NCBI RefSeq assembly: GCF_018417535.1 | Contig: NZ_CP070977.1 | Location: 1,922,001 to 1,986,000, forward strand | Length of the DNA: 64,000 bases | DNA from: Burkholderia pyrrocinia | Lineage (GTDB): Bacteria; Pseudomonadota; Gammaproteobacteria; Burkholderiales; Burkholderiaceae | Direction of reading: 5' to 3' | Part shown: piece after piece, positions 39,186 to 48,999 of the stretch | Numbering within the stretch: the stretch's first letter is position 1 | Layout of the letters: every line of letters begins with the position of its first letter | Program-made: the position numbers and the translations under genes | Notes under the pieces: model-generated | What the model saw: only the letters and a program-made list of their open reading frames with translations | What the model was told of the DNA's origin: nothing | Database searches by the model: none

Positions 39186-39980
39186 TCAGGAGGCGTCCTT
39201 CGCTTCGCGTGCGAGGTTCGCAAGCCATGCCTCGTCGGCACGGCTCAACAACTTTTCGCGACGCGCCCGGACGATCAGGTCCGGCCGCTTCCGCAACGTA
39301 TTCCTCAATGCTTCCTGGCGCCGCCACCGCTCGATCTCGGCATGATGCCCGCCGAGCAGCACGTCCGGTACGCGCACGCCATCGTATTCCTCGGGACGCG
39401 TGTAGTGCGGACAATCGAGCAGGCCGTCGACGAAACTGTCCTGCACGGCCGACTGCGAATCGTTCAGCACGCCGGGCAGCAACCGCACGACCGCATCCAT
39501 CATCGCCATCGCCGGCAGTTCCCCGCCCGACAGCACGAAATCGCCGAGGCTGATTTCCTCGTCGACGCAACGGTCGAGCAGGCGCTGGTCGATCGCTTCG
39601 TAGCGGCCGCACAGCACGACGACACCCGGCTCCTGCGCCATCCGCACCGCACGCTCGTGCGTGAGCGGCGCGCCCTGCGGCGACATCATCACGACACGCG
39701 TGCTCGCGATGCCCTGCTCCGCCTGCGCCGCCTTCGCCGCGCCGATCGCAGCTTCGAGCGGCCTGGCCAGCATCACCATACCTGGACCGCCGCCGTACGG
39801 ACGATCGTCGACCGTGCGGTAGTTGTCCGTCGTGAAATCACGCGGGTTCCAGGTGCGCAGCCCGAAGCGCCCTTGCTTGACGGCCCGGCTGGTGATTCCC
39901 CAGTCGGTCAGTGCGCGGAACATCTCGGGAAAGAGCGTGACGACGTCGAACTGCACCGCGCTCTCGTTAACCTGGTTCAT
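39186..39980 (-). CDS. trmD: tRNA (guanine37-N1)-methyltransferase TrmD
   Basis: 264-residue SPOUT methyltransferase; makes m1G37 and prevents frameshifting. SAM-binding knot motifs: [28 protein letters not shown] and [13 protein letters not shown]. Begins 1 base after the rimM stop at 39982. The longer frame upstream overlaps rimM and is not used. Confidence 0.97.
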   Translation of the reverse strand: MNQVNESAVQFDVVTLFPEMFRALTDWGITSRAVKQGRFGLRTWNPRDFTTDNYRTVDDRPYGGGPGMVMLARPLEAAIGAAKAAQAEQGIASTRVVMMSPQGAPLTHERAVRMAQEPGVVVLCGRYEAIDQRLLDRCVDEEISLGDFVLSGGELPAMAMMDAVVRLLPGVLNDSQSAVQDSFVDGLLDCPHYTRPEEYDGVRVPDVLLGGHHAEIERWRRQEALRNTLRKRPDLIVRARREKLLSRADEAWLANLAREAKDAS

Positions 39981-39981
39981 T

Positions 39982-40659
39982 TCAGTAATCGGCTTCCCAG
40001 TCGACGACGATACGACGCGCCGCCTGATCCACCGTTTTGACGTATACGCCGACAAACGGGATCAGCCGTTCGTCGGTAGTCGGCTGACCGTCTTTGCCGG
40101 TCGCCGGGTACTCGACACGCATGATCGAATGCACGCCGTTGTCGATCATCCCGCTCACCTTCCCGAGCGCCACCGATTGCTCGTTGACGACATCGAGACC
40201 GATCAGGTCGACCCAATAGAATTCGTCCGCGGCCAATGCCGGGAAATCTTCCCGGCGCACGAACACGCGAAAGCCGCGCATGGCCAGCGCGGCATCGCGG
40301 TCGCTGACGCCCGCGGGTTGCGCAACGACCGTGTCGCTGTGCGTCTTCGACTGCATGATGCGGACGGAAAGCCGCTCCGCACCTCGTTCCAGCCACCAGC
40401 GGCGCGCGTTCAGCAGCGCGTCGCCGCCGCGACCGGCGTCGGCATGCGTCGCCACCTTGATCCAGCCCTTCAGGCCGTAGGCGTCGACCACCGCCCCGAC
40501 CTCGACGGCATCGTCGGGCCAGGCTTGCGTCGCCTCAAGACTGCCCGGTTCGGCAGCCTGTCCGGCGTTCGCGACAACGTCGCGCTCGACCGGCTTGCGG
40601 ACGAATGCGCCGAATGACGCACGCCCGCGCCTTGCATTACCGGAATCGTGACCCGCCAT
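39982..40659 (-). CDS. rimM: Ribosome maturation factor RimM
   Basis: 225 residues. Binds S19 in the 30S head. Domain order: RimM N-terminal ([21 protein letters not shown]) and PRC-barrel ([37 protein letters not shown]). N-terminal extension of about 50 residues, longer than in E. coli. Start at 40659 (MAGHDSG); a TTG one codon earlier is possible. Confidence 0.93.
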   Translation of the reverse strand: MAGHDSGNARRGRASFGAFVRKPVERDVVANAGQAAEPGSLEATQAWPDDAVEVGAVVDAYGLKGWIKVATHADAGRGGDALLNARRWWLERGAERLSVRIMQSKTHSDTVVAQPAGVSDRDAALAMRGFRVFVRREDFPALAADEFYWVDLIGLDVVNEQSVALGKVSGMIDNGVHSIMRVEYPATGKDGQPTTDERLIPFVGVYVKTVDQAARRIVVDWEADY

Positions 40660-40701
40660 CAATGCACCTCACAGCCGGCACGACCGGCACACCGTGCCAT
40701 G

Positions 40702-40956
40702 TTAGGCAGCCGGTTGCGCCTTTTGCGCTTCCTTCACGAGACGCTCGACGGTCGGCGACAGTTGCGCGCCAACACCTTGCCAGTACGTCAGGCGGTCCTG
40801 AGCGATACGCAGCGATTCGCCCTTCGTGGCGACCGGGTTGTAGAAACCGACGCGCTCGATGAAGCGGCCGTCACGACGGTTACGCGAATCGGTAGCAACG
40901 ATGTTGTAGAACGGGCGCTTCTTCGAGCCGCCACGAGCCAGACGGATGATAACCAT
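40702..40956 (-). CDS. rpsP: 30S ribosomal protein S16
   Basis: 84 residues. [20 protein letters not shown] and [14 protein letters not shown] are diagnostic. First gene of the operon, preceded by the promoter at 41002-41030. Confidence 0.98.
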   Translation of the reverse strand: MVIIRLARGGSKKRPFYNIVATDSRNRRDGRFIERVGFYNPVATKGESLRIAQDRLTYWQGVGAQLSPTVERLVKEAQKAQPAA

Positions 40957-41001
40957 ATGATGTCCTTCGGAAAACCGGGTTCGAAACTACTGAAACACGC
41001 G

Positions 41002-41030
41002 ATTATAGCCGGAAACCAGAGGTACAACAA
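41002..41030 (-). promoter_or_regulatory. Sigma-70 promoter of the rpsP operon
   Basis: On the minus strand: TTGTTG (41030-41025), 17-base spacer, TATAAT (41007-41002). Expected start of transcription near 40995, about 40 bases before the rpsP ATG. Confidence 0.8.
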
Positions 41031-41108
41031 ACACTTACGCGGAAAAAATCCGCGGACGGCCTGTCTGCCGGGCATACAATCGTCGTGTCCAGGACGTTCC
41101 CGACCGTC

Positions 41109-42248
41109 ATGCCGCTCCTTCGCGCCGCCCCGACGCGCCGCGCGCAGCACCGTTTCATCGCGCTGCTTGCCGGCCTAGCCTGCCTCGCGTCCGCAACGGC
41201 GTTTACCGCGCCGTTGCCGGTCGATGAACTCGTCGTGCCGCCCGGCTTCCACGTGGAAGTGCTGACCGACGCGGTACCGACCGCACGCGAAATGGCGTGG
41301 TCGCCACGCGGCATCCTGTATGTCGGCACGCGGGAAGGCCGCGTACATGCGTTCGAGATGCACGAGGGCCGGATCAGCGCGCGCCACGTGATCGCGTCCG
41401 GGCTCGACATGCCCGTCGGCGTCGCCTACCGCGACGGGGCGCTCTATATATCCGCCGTGTCTCGCATCCTGCGCCTCGATCGCATCGATGACCGCCTCTC
41501 CAAGCCACCGCCCCCTGTCGTCGTGACCGACGCGCTGCCGACCGAACACCATCATGGCTGGAAATTCATTGCGTTCGGCCCCGACGGCAAGCTTTACGTG
41601 CCGACCGGCGCACCGTGCAATGTCTGTCTCGCCGATCGCAGCCGCTACGCGATCATCGCACGCATGAAGGCCGACGGCAGCGGAAGCGAGGTCGTCGCCC
41701 GCGGCGTGCGCAATACGGTCGGCTTCGCATGGCACCCCGATTCGGGCGAGCTCTGGTTTACCGACAACGGGCGCGACATGATGGGCGACGACGTGCCCGA
41801 CGACAAGCTGAACCGCGCACCGCGTGCCGGCCTCGACTTCGGCTTTCCTTACTGCCATGGCGGCGATACGCCCGACCCCGAATTCGGCAGCGCCGACGTA
41901 TGCCGCCGCTATGTACCGCCTGTATTGAAACTTGGTGCACACGTCGCGGCACTCGGCATGCGCTTCTATACCGGGCCGATGTTTCCGGCGTCGTATCGCA
42001 ATAACGTGTTCATCGCCGAACACGGTTCGTGGAACCGCAGCACGAAGGTCGGCTACCGCGTGATGCGCGTCGTCGTATCGGCGGACGGCAGCCACGCGCG
42101 CCAGACCCCGTTCGTCACGGGCTGGCTGCGGCCCGACGGCACGGTATGGGGACGCCCGGCCGACGTGCTGCCGCTGCCGGACGGTTCGCTGCTCGTCAGC
42201 GACGACTACGCAGGCGCAATCTACCGCGTGACCTATGCGGCACCTTGA
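41109..42248 (+). CDS. Secreted sorbosone/glucose dehydrogenase-like beta-propeller protein
   Basis: 379 residues. Twin-Arg-poor signal segment (HRFIALLAGLACLASATAFT) then a six-bladed propeller typical of the L-sorbosone/PQQ-glucose dehydrogenase family. Recognisable motifs: HHGWKFIAFGPDGKLYVPTG, NTVGFAWHPDSGELWFTDNGRD and FIAEHGSWNRSTKVGYRV. Cysteines in GAPCNVC and YCHGG. Whether PQQ binds is unknown. Start at 41109 (MPLLRAAP); the GTG at 41085 is less likely. A -10-like TACAAT at 41075-41080 lies divergent from the rpsP promoter. Confidence 0.88.
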   Translation: MPLLRAAPTRRAQHRFIALLAGLACLASATAFTAPLPVDELVVPPGFHVEVLTDAVPTAREMAWSPRGILYVGTREGRVHAFEMHEGRISARHVIASGLDMPVGVAYRDGALYISAVSRILRLDRIDDRLSKPPPPVVVTDALPTEHHHGWKFIAFGPDGKLYVPTGAPCNVCLADRSRYAIIARMKADGSGSEVVARGVRNTVGFAWHPDSGELWFTDNGRDMMGDDVPDDKLNRAPRAGLDFGFPYCHGGDTPDPEFGSADVCRRYVPPVLKLGAHVAALGMRFYTGPMFPASYRNNVFIAEHGSWNRSTKVGYRVMRVVVSADGSHARQTPFVTGWLRPDGTVWGRPADVLPLPDGSLLVSDDYAGAIYRVTYAAP

Positions 42249-42356
42249 CGCAGGCCGGGGGTGACCGGGCCCGACCGGGCATCGTAGAATGCGTGCCGGG
42301 CCGCGCGCCCGGGCCGGCCCGCCGGCGCCCATGCCAACGACAATACGCCGCCATCC

Positions 42357-42824
42357 ATGTCCAGCAGCACCGCACCGTCCCGCCGCTTCCGCTCCAAGAC
42401 GCTCACCGCCGCCCTCGCGTTCCTGTTCGGATCGCTCGGCGCGCATCGCTTCTATCTGTACGGCTTGCGCGATGTGTACGGCTGGGCACACCTGCTCGCG
42501 ACGATCGTCGGCATCCCGGGCTTCCTGCTGCTCGCCGCGACCCAGCGCAGCGCCGGCCTCGGCTGGTGGCTCGCGCTACCCGGCGCGATCTCGCTCCTGG
42601 CGGCGTTCATCGCCGCACTCGTCTACGGGCTGCGCCCCGACGAAAAGTGGGACGCGCAATTCAACGCGGAAACGGGCAAACACAGCCGGTCGGGCTGGAC
42701 CGTGATCTTCGTCGTGATCTTCTCGCTGCTGATCGGCGCGTTCCTGCTGATGACCGCGCTCGCGCTGTCGTTCCAGACGTATTTCGAATCGCAGGTCGAA
42801 GCAGCGAAGCAGATTTCGCAGTAA
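42357..42824 (+). CDS. TM2-domain membrane protein
   Basis: 155 residues with four hydrophobic stretches. The TM2 signature is LFGSLGAHRFYLYGLRDVYG (residues about 20-45). Soluble middle (GLRPDEKWDAQFN) and another helix (WTVIFVVIFSLLIGAFLLM). Role unknown. A -10-like TAGAAT is at 42285-42290. A hairpin at 42843-42864 (ACCGGCGCC/GGCGCCGGT) follows the stop; it has no T run. Confidence 0.85.
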   Translation: MSSSTAPSRRFRSKTLTAALAFLFGSLGAHRFYLYGLRDVYGWAHLLATIVGIPGFLLLAATQRSAGLGWWLALPGAISLLAAFIAALVYGLRPDEKWDAQFNAETGKHSRSGWTVIFVVIFSLLIGAFLLMTALALSFQTYFESQVEAAKQISQ

Positions 42825-42876
42825 GCGCAGCGAACGCGACGCACCGGCGCCAACAGGCGCCGGTATTGCGCGCCGG

Positions 42877-44043
42877 TCAGAACAGGTTCAACTGCATGTC
42901 GTCGCGAGACTTCGCGCCGGCTGCACGTACTGCAACACGCGGCGCCGACACCGCGGCGGCCGGCGCGCCGCGAAATTGCGACAGATCGAGGATGCCGTTC
43001 GCGCGCTCGTTCAGCCCGAGCCGCTTGACGGCCTGGCGGAAACGCTGCCGCAACAGGTCGGCCCAGATCCCCTCGCCCTTCATCCGTTTCGAGAAATCCG
43101 AGTCGTAGTCTTTCCCGCCGCGCATGTCGCGCACGCGGTTCATCACGCGCTCCGCGCGATCGGGAAAATGCGCGGTGAGCCAGTTCTTGAACAGCGGCGC
43201 GACCTCCCACGGCAACCGCAGGATGATGTAGCTCGCATGCGTCGCGCCCGCTTCCGCGCACGCTTCAAGCACGCGCTCCATGTCGGGCTCGGTGACGAAC
43301 GGAATCACCGGCGCAATGCTCACGCCGACCGGCACGCCCGCATCGCGCAGTGCGCGGATCGTGCGCAACCGGCGCGCCGGTGTCGCCGCACGCGGCTCGA
43401 GCGTGCGTGCAAGATCGGCGTCGAGCGTCGTGATCGTGACCGCCGCCATCACCTGCCCGCGCTCGGCCATCGGTGCAAGCAGGTCGAGATCGCGCTCGAT
43501 CAGCGACGATTTCGTGATCGCGGCGAACGGCAATCCGCGATCATGCATGACCTGGATCACGCTGCGCGTGATGCGCAGGTCGCGCTCGACCGGCTGGTAG
43601 GCGTCGGTGTTGACGCCAAGCGCGATCGGCTCCGGCATGTAGCGCTTCCTCGAAATCTCGCGCTCGAGCAGTTCGGCCGCATTGACCTTCGCGTAGATGC
43701 GGCTTTCGAAATCGAGCCCCGGCGACAGGCCGAGATAGCTGTGCGTCGGCCGCGCGAAGCAGTAGATGCAGCCGTGCTCGCAACCGCGATACGGATTGAG
43801 CGATACGCTGAACGGAATATCGGGCGACTGGTTGTGCGTCAGGATGCTTTTCGCACGCTCCTCGAACACCTGCGTGCGAAGCGGCGCGGGGAAGTCGGCA
43901 TCGTCCGACTCGTGCGTCCAGCCGTCGTCGACCGCTTCGCGCTGCGCGATCTCGTACCGCCCCTGCAGGTTGTCGACCGCGCCGCGCCCCTTGCGGGGCG
44001 CGGGCGGCGCTACCGGAAATTCGTTGTCGGACCGATTGCCCAT
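42877..44043 (-). CDS. Radical SAM protein of the PA0069 family, SOS-controlled
   Basis: About 388 residues. The SAM cluster motif CEHGCIYC occurs in LNPYRGCEHGCIYCFARPTH. Further stretches: ITKSSLIERDLDLLAPMAE and IAPVIPFVTEPDME. Family members (PA0069, Rv2578c) resemble spore photoproduct lyase and are reported in LexA regulons (established knowledge). Start at 44043 has GGGTGGG upstream; the ATG at 44055 is possible. A LexA box lies 29 bases upstream, at 44070-44089. Confidence 0.9.
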   Translation of the reverse strand: MGNRSDNEFPVAPPAPRKGRGAVDNLQGRYEIAQREAVDDGWTHESDDADFPAPLRTQVFEERAKSILTHNQSPDIPFSVSLNPYRGCEHGCIYCFARPTHSYLGLSPGLDFESRIYAKVNAAELLEREISRKRYMPEPIALGVNTDAYQPVERDLRITRSVIQVMHDRGLPFAAITKSSLIERDLDLLAPMAERGQVMAAVTITTLDADLARTLEPRAATPARRLRTIRALRDAGVPVGVSIAPVIPFVTEPDMERVLEACAEAGATHASYIILRLPWEVAPLFKNWLTAHFPDRAERVMNRVRDMRGGKDYDSDFSKRMKGEGIWADLLRQRFRQAVKRLGLNERANGILDLSQFRGAPAAAVSAPRVAVRAAGAKSRDDMQLNLF

Positions 44044-44069
44044 GTGCCCACCCATTCGCCTGCACCCAA

Positions 44070-44089
44070 TACTGTATATTTATACAGTA
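44070..44089. promoter_or_regulatory. LexA (SOS) box
   Basis: TACTGTATATTTATACAGTA matches the 20-base LexA consensus TACTGTATATATATACAGTA at 19 of 20 positions. It is the core of a longer perfect inverted repeat (44060-44099, 19-bp arms, 2-base spacer). It overlaps a likely -10 on the minus strand, so LexA binding would block transcription of the radical SAM gene. Confidence 0.9.
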
Positions 44090-44145
44090 TTGGGTGCAGC
44101 ATGCCAAGGGCAGGATAAGGGGCCCGACAACAGGCCGCCGGCACG

Positions 44146-44634
44146 TCACTCGCCGACCGCGATCGTCAGCGTCTCCTTGATTTCCTCCATCACGACATAG
44201 CTCTTCGACTGCACGGCGCCGGGCAACTGCAGCAGGATGTCGCCGAGCAGCTTCCGGTAGTCGGCCATCTCGCCGATCCGCGCCTTGATCAGGTAGTCAA
44301 AATCACCGGACACGAGGTGGCATTCGAGCACCTCGTCGATCTTCATCACTTCCCGACGGAATTGCTCGAACATGTTGCCGCCCTTGTGGCCGAGCGTGAT
44401 CTCGACGAACACCAGCAGCGCGGCACCCAGCTGGCCCGGGTCGACCCGCGCGTGATAGCCGGTGATCACGCCGTCCCGCTCCATGCGCCGCACACGCTCG
44501 ATGCACGGCGTGACGGTCAATCCGACCTGTTCCGCGAGGTCTTTCATCGCCATCCGGCCGTCGTCCTGGAGCAGCTTGAGGATGCGCCGGTCGAGCTTGT
44601 CGAGCGAGCGTACGGGCTGACGTTGTGTTCTCAT
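44146..44634 (-). CDS. Lrp/AsnC-family regulator, probably of dadA
   Basis: 162 residues. N-terminal helix-turn-helix (LDRRILKLLQDDGRMAMKDLAEQVGLTVTPCIERVRRMERDG) and C-terminal RAM domain (MKIDEVLECHLVSGDFDYLIKARI). Divergent from dadA, the arrangement of DadR/Lrp regulators of D-alanine catabolism. Start at 44634 (MRTQRQPVRSLDKLDRR) matches family N-termini. Effector probably alanine or leucine; inferred from context. Confidence 0.9.
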   Translation of the reverse strand: MRTQRQPVRSLDKLDRRILKLLQDDGRMAMKDLAEQVGLTVTPCIERVRRMERDGVITGYHARVDPGQLGAALLVFVEITLGHKGGNMFEQFRREVMKIDEVLECHLVSGDFDYLIKARIGEMADYRKLLGDILLQLPGAVQSKSYVVMEEIKETLTIAVGE

Positions 44635-44779
44635 TTGTTTATGCTGAAAACCTGAAAAATACGATAACAAAACCTGGACATTCGACAATACCATAGCGCA
44701 AAAAACTAGATCAGCTAGAGGTTACACGGAGCCGCGGGTGCGCCCGGCCTCGATCTGGTCCCTTCCATCTGGAGCAGCT

Positions 44780-46066
44780 ATGCGAGTCGTCATTCTGGGC
44801 AGCGGTGTAGTGGGCGTGGCAAGCGCGTATTACCTCGCGCGCGCCGGTCATGAAGTCACGGTGATCGACCGGGAAGCCGGCCCGGCACTCGAGACGAGCT
44901 TCGCGAACGCAGGCCAGATCTCCCCCGGCTATGCCGCGCCGTGGGCCGCGCCCGGCGTGCCGCTGAAGGCCGTCAAGTGGATGTTCGAAAAGCACGCACC
45001 GCTTGCGATCCGTCTCGACGGCACGCGCTTCCAGCTCCAGTGGATGTGGCAAATGCTGCGCAACTGCACGGCCGAGCGCTATTCGGTCAACAAGGGCCGC
45101 ATGGTCCGTCTCGCCGAATACAGCCGCGACTGCCTGCAGGCGCTGCGCGCCGACACCGGCATCCAGTACGAAGGCCGCACGGGCGGCACGCTGCAACTGT
45201 TCCGCACGCAGCAGCAACTCGACGGCGCGGCGAAGGACATCGCCGTGCTGCAGGAAGCGAACGTGCCGTTCGAACTGCTGTCGCCGGCCGACCTGAAGAA
45301 CGCCGAACCGGCGCTCGCCGCCGTTGCGCACAAGCTGACGGGCGGCCTGCGCCTGCCGGGCGACGAAACGGGCGATTGCCAGTTGTTCACGACGCGCCTC
45401 GCGGCGCTTGCCGAATCGCTCGGCGTCAAGTTCCGCTACAACACGCCGATCGATGCGCTCGCGATTGCGGGCGGCAAGATCGCCGGCGTGCAATGCGGCA
45501 GCGAGACGGTGCGCGCGGACGCATACGTCGTCGCGCTCGGCTCGTACTCGACCAGCTTCATCTCGAACCTGATGAAGATCCCGGTCTATCCGCTGAAGGG
45601 CTATTCGATCACCGCGCCGATCGTCAACGAAGCGGCCGCGCCCGTGTCGACCGTGCTCGACGAGACCTACAAGATCGCGATCACGCGCTTCGACCAGCGC
45701 ATCCGCGTCGGCGGCATGGCGGAAATCGTCGGCTTCGACAAGAACCTGCGCGCCGCGCGCCGCGAAACGCTCGAGATGTGCGTGAACGACCTGTTCCCGG
45801 GCGGCGGCGACACGTCGAAGGCGACGTTCTGGACGGGCCTGCGCCCGATGACGCCGGACGGCACGCCGATCGTCGGCCGTACGCCGGTGTCGAACCTGTT
45901 CCTGAACACCGGCCACGGTACGCTCGGCTGGACGATGTCGTGCGGTTCGGGCCAGTTGCTCGCAGACCTGATCTCGGGCAAGAAGCCGGCGATCCAGGCC
46001 GACGACCTGTCGGTGCATCGTTACCTGAAGGAAGTGGCCGGCCAGACGCGCCCGGCATACGCATAA
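44780..46066 (+). CDS. dadA: D-amino acid dehydrogenase small subunit DadA
   Basis: 428-residue FAD enzyme that oxidises D-amino acids (D-alanine) to keto acids, feeding the respiratory chain. FAD motif [21 protein letters not shown]. Conserved later motifs: [17 protein letters not shown] and [24 protein letters not shown] 6 bases before the ATG at 44780. No dadX racemase gene follows; the nearest downstream is convergent. Confidence 0.95.
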   Translation: MRVVILGSGVVGVASAYYLARAGHEVTVIDREAGPALETSFANAGQISPGYAAPWAAPGVPLKAVKWMFEKHAPLAIRLDGTRFQLQWMWQMLRNCTAERYSVNKGRMVRLAEYSRDCLQALRADTGIQYEGRTGGTLQLFRTQQQLDGAAKDIAVLQEANVPFELLSPADLKNAEPALAAVAHKLTGGLRLPGDETGDCQLFTTRLAALAESLGVKFRYNTPIDALAIAGGKIAGVQCGSETVRADAYVVALGSYSTSFISNLMKIPVYPLKGYSITAPIVNEAAAPVSTVLDETYKIAITRFDQRIRVGGMAEIVGFDKNLRAARRETLEMCVNDLFPGGGDTSKATFWTGLRPMTPDGTPIVGRTPVSNLFLNTGHGTLGWTMSCGSGQLLADLISGKKPAIQADDLSVHRYLKEVAGQTRPAYA

Positions 46067-46110
46067 GCCACGGCTGCCCGCAGCAATGCGGGTCGGTCGG
46101 CATCAAGAAG

Positions 46111-46135
46111 AAAGGCGCCCAGAGGGCGCCTTTTT
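46111..46135. terminator. Bidirectional terminator between dadA and the acyl-CoA dehydrogenase
   Basis: AAAGGCGCCC / GGGCGCCTTT perfect stem, 3-base loop, T5 on the right and A-rich left. Confidence 0.85.
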
Positions 46136-46159
46136 CATTTCATCGGATGCGTTGCGGGA

Positions 46160-47950
46160 TCAGAACTGGTCTTCCGTCAACGCGAGCACACTCTCGTTGC
46201 CCTTCGCGCCGACGATCGACGCTTCGAGCGCGCCGGCCTGCACGAGAACGTGCTCCGCATAGCATTGCGCGATCGCGATCTTCGCGTCGAAGAACGCCGG
46301 GTCGCTCGCGCGGTTCGCCTGCGCCGCCACCAGCGCGCGCGCCATCTGCCACCCGCACAGCACCACGCCCGCCAGCTTCAGGTACGGCACGCTGCCCGCG
46401 AACACCGCGTTCGGGTCCCGCTTCACGTTCGCCACCACGTAGTCCACCACCGACGACAGCGCACCCGCACCCTTTTCCAGCTGCGCCTTCATCGACGCGG
46501 CCGCCGCACCGTCCAGCCTGCCCAGCGCCGCCACCGTCTCGCCGATCTCCGCGATCAGCGCCTGCGCCACCGCGCCGCCGTCGCGCATCGTCTTGCGACC
46601 CACCAGGTCGTTCGCCTGGATCGCCGTCGTCCCTTCGTAGATCGCCAGGATCCGCGCATCGCGATAGTACTGCGCCGCGCCCGTCTCCTCGATGAAGCCC
46701 ATCCCGCCGTGCACCTGCACGCCCAGGCTCGCCACGTCGTTCACCATCTCCGTGCTCCAGCCCTTCACCACCGGCACCAGATACTCGTAGATTGCCTGAT
46801 GACGCGCACGCGTCGCCTCGTCCGGATGGCGGTGGGCAAGGTCGCTGTGCGCGGCCGCCACGTACGCCAGCGCCCGCGCGCCTTCGGTCAGCGCTCGCAT
46901 CGTGCCGAGCATCCGGCGCACGTCCGGGTGATGGATGATCGTCACCGACTGCTTGGCCGAGCCGTCCACCGGGCGGCTCTGCACGCGTTCCTTCGCGAAT
47001 TCCGCCGCCTTCTGGTACGCGCGGTCGGCCACGCCGATCCCCTGCATCCCGACCCCGAAGCGCGCCGCGTTCATCATGATGAACATGTATTCGAGGCCGC
47101 GGTTCTCTTCGCCGATCAGGTAGCCGATCGCGCCGCCGTGGTCGCCGTACTGCAGCGCCGCCGTCGGGCTCGCCTTGATCCCGAGCTTGTGCTCGATCGA
47201 CACGCAGTGCACGTCGTTGCGCGCGCCCGGCGAGCCGTCCTCGTTGACCATGAACTTCGGCACGATGAACAGCGAGATGCCCTTCACGCCTTCCGGCGCG
47301 TTCGGCGTGCGCGCCAGCACCAGGTGGACGATGTTGTCCGCCATGTCGTGCTCGCCCCACGTGATGAAGATCTTCGTGCCGAACACCTTGTACGTGCCGT
47401 CGCCCTGCGGCTCGGCGCGCGAGCGCACCAGCGCCAGATCGGAGCCCGCCTGCGGCTCGGTCAGGTTCATCGTGCCGGTCCATTCGCCCGAGATCAGCTT
47501 CGGCACGTAGCGCTGCTTCTGCGCGTCGGTGCCGGCCGTCAGCAGCGCCTCGATCGCGCCGTCGGTCAGCAGCGGGCACAGCGCGAACGACAGGTTCGAC
47601 GCGTTCAGCATCTCGATGCACGGCGTCGCGATCAGCTTCGGCAGCCCCTGGCCGTCGTACTCGGCCGGATGCTGCAGCCCCTGCCAGCCGCCTTCGACGA
47701 ACTGGCGAAACGCTTGCGCGAAGCCCGGCGTCGCGGTCACGACGCCGTCCTTCCAGCTGCTCGGGTTGCGGTCGCCTTCGACGTTCAGCGGCGCCAGCAC
47801 CTCGCCGCAGAATTTCGCGGACTCGTCGAGCACGGCCTGCGCCGTGTCGTAACCGGCATCCTCGAAACCCGGCAACTGCGCAACGGCGTCGATGCCCGCG
47901 AGTTCCTTCAGCACGAACAGCATGTCCTTGACGGGTGCGACATAACTCAT
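46160..47950 (-). CDS. Acyl-CoA dehydrogenase (long, DmdC/FadE-like class)
   Basis: 596 residues, about 200 longer than short-chain dehydrogenases, the length of the class that includes AcdA and DmdC. The N-terminal part contains TAGTDAQKQRYVPKLISGEWTGTMNLTEPQAGSDL; FAD-binding GTKIFITWGEHDM; catalytic Glu region QVHGGMGFIEETGAAQYYRDARILAIYEGTTAIQAND. It hands electrons to the EtfAB encoded just upstream (48.0-49.7 kb). Substrate not predictable. Overlapping ORFs in other frames here are GC shadows. Confidence 0.92.
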   Translation of the reverse strand: MSYVAPVKDMLFVLKELAGIDAVAQLPGFEDAGYDTAQAVLDESAKFCGEVLAPLNVEGDRNPSSWKDGVVTATPGFAQAFRQFVEGGWQGLQHPAEYDGQGLPKLIATPCIEMLNASNLSFALCPLLTDGAIEALLTAGTDAQKQRYVPKLISGEWTGTMNLTEPQAGSDLALVRSRAEPQGDGTYKVFGTKIFITWGEHDMADNIVHLVLARTPNAPEGVKGISLFIVPKFMVNEDGSPGARNDVHCVSIEHKLGIKASPTAALQYGDHGGAIGYLIGEENRGLEYMFIMMNAARFGVGMQGIGVADRAYQKAAEFAKERVQSRPVDGSAKQSVTIIHHPDVRRMLGTMRALTEGARALAYVAAAHSDLAHRHPDEATRARHQAIYEYLVPVVKGWSTEMVNDVASLGVQVHGGMGFIEETGAAQYYRDARILAIYEGTTAIQANDLVGRKTMRDGGAVAQALIAEIGETVAALGRLDGAAAASMKAQLEKGAGALSSVVDYVVANVKRDPNAVFAGSVPYLKLAGVVLCGWQMARALVAAQANRASDPAFFDAKIAIAQCYAEHVLVQAGALEASIVGAKGNESVLALTEDQF

Positions 47951-47984
47951 GGTGTGTCTCCCCTGCTCTCTTCTGTCGATGGCG

Positions 47985-48014
47985 AAAAAAAGGGGCGCTC
48001 GTCGCGCCCCTTTT
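47985..48014 (-). terminator. Terminator after etfA
   Basis: AAAAGGGGCGC / GCGCCCCTTTT stem, 5-base loop, minus-strand T run. It lies between etfA and the acyl-CoA dehydrogenase, so the two are partly separate units or attenuated. Confidence 0.75.
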
Positions 48015-48047
48015 CCCGTGTGCTTACCGCTGAAGCGTCACGCCGTG

Positions 48048-48983
48048 TCAGCCGAGCTCGGCCACGAGCTCCGGCACGAGCGCGAACAGATCGCCGACGA
48101 GGCCGTAGTCGGCCACGCTGAAGATCGGCGCTTCCGGATCCTTGTTGATCGCGACGATCACCTTCGAATCCTTCATGCCGGCCAAGTGCTGAATCGCACC
48201 CGAGATGCCGACCGCGATGTACAACTGCGGCGCGACGATCTTGCCGGTCTGGCCGACCTGGTAGTCGTTCGGCACGTAGCCCGCGTCGACTGCCGCGCGC
48301 GATGCGCCCAGTGCCGCGCTCAGCTTGTCGGCCAGCGGCTCCAGCACCTTCGTATAGTTCTCTCCGCTGCCCAGACCGCGGCCGCCCGACACGATGATCT
48401 TCGCGCTGGTGAGTTCCGGACGGTCCAGCTTCGTCACTTCACGGCTCACGAACTGCGACTTGCCGGCATCGGCCGCTGCTTCGATCTTCTCGATCGCTGC
48501 GCTGCCGCCTTCGGCCGCAACCGGATCGAAACCCGTCGCACGCACCGTGACGACCTTGATCGGATCGCTCGACTGCACCGTCGCGATTGCGTTGCCTGCG
48601 TAGATCGGGCGCTCGAACGTATCAGCACTGTCAACAGCGGTGATGTCCGAGATCTGCGCGACGTCCAGCTTCGCTGCGATGCGCGGCGCGATGTTCTTGC
48701 CGTAGGCCGTCGCCGGCGCGAGGATGTGCGAGTAGTCCTTCGCGATGTTCAGCGCGGTCGCTTCGACGTTTTCCGCCAGGCCTGCTTCGAGCTGCGGCGC
48801 GTCGGCCAGCAGCACCTTCGAAACACCCGCGATCTTTGCCGCTGCGTCTGCAGCCGCTTGCGCATTGTGGCCCGCGACCAGCACGTGAATATCACCGCCG
48901 ATCTTCACCGCCGCCGCCACCGTGTTCAGCGTCGCGGCCTTGATCGACGCGTTGTCGTGTTCTGCAATCACCAGAATCGTCAT
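48048..48983 (-). CDS. etfA: Electron transfer flavoprotein, alpha subunit
   Basis: 311 residues. FAD-binding C-terminal domain with [47 protein letters not shown] and [23 protein letters not shown]. Takes electrons from acyl-CoA dehydrogenases to ubiquinone via ETF-QO. Follows etfB by 16 bases. Confidence 0.96.
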   Translation of the reverse strand: MTILVIAEHDNASIKAATLNTVAAAVKIGGDIHVLVAGHNAQAAADAAAKIAGVSKVLLADAPQLEAGLAENVEATALNIAKDYSHILAPATAYGKNIAPRIAAKLDVAQISDITAVDSADTFERPIYAGNAIATVQSSDPIKVVTVRATGFDPVAAEGGSAAIEKIEAAADAGKSQFVSREVTKLDRPELTSAKIIVSGGRGLGSGENYTKVLEPLADKLSAALGASRAAVDAGYVPNDYQVGQTGKIVAPQLYIAVGISGAIQHLAGMKDSKVIVAINKDPEAPIFSVADYGLVGDLFALVPELVAELG

Positions 48984-48999
48984 TTCTATCCGCTCCCTC

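Noticed and set aside
46140..48121. Long overlapping ORFs in other frames of the acyl-CoA dehydrogenase gene (493 and 623 residues)
   Set aside because: Composition (Arg/Ala-rich), absence of motifs and complete overlap with a clear enzyme gene point to GC-bias artefacts.
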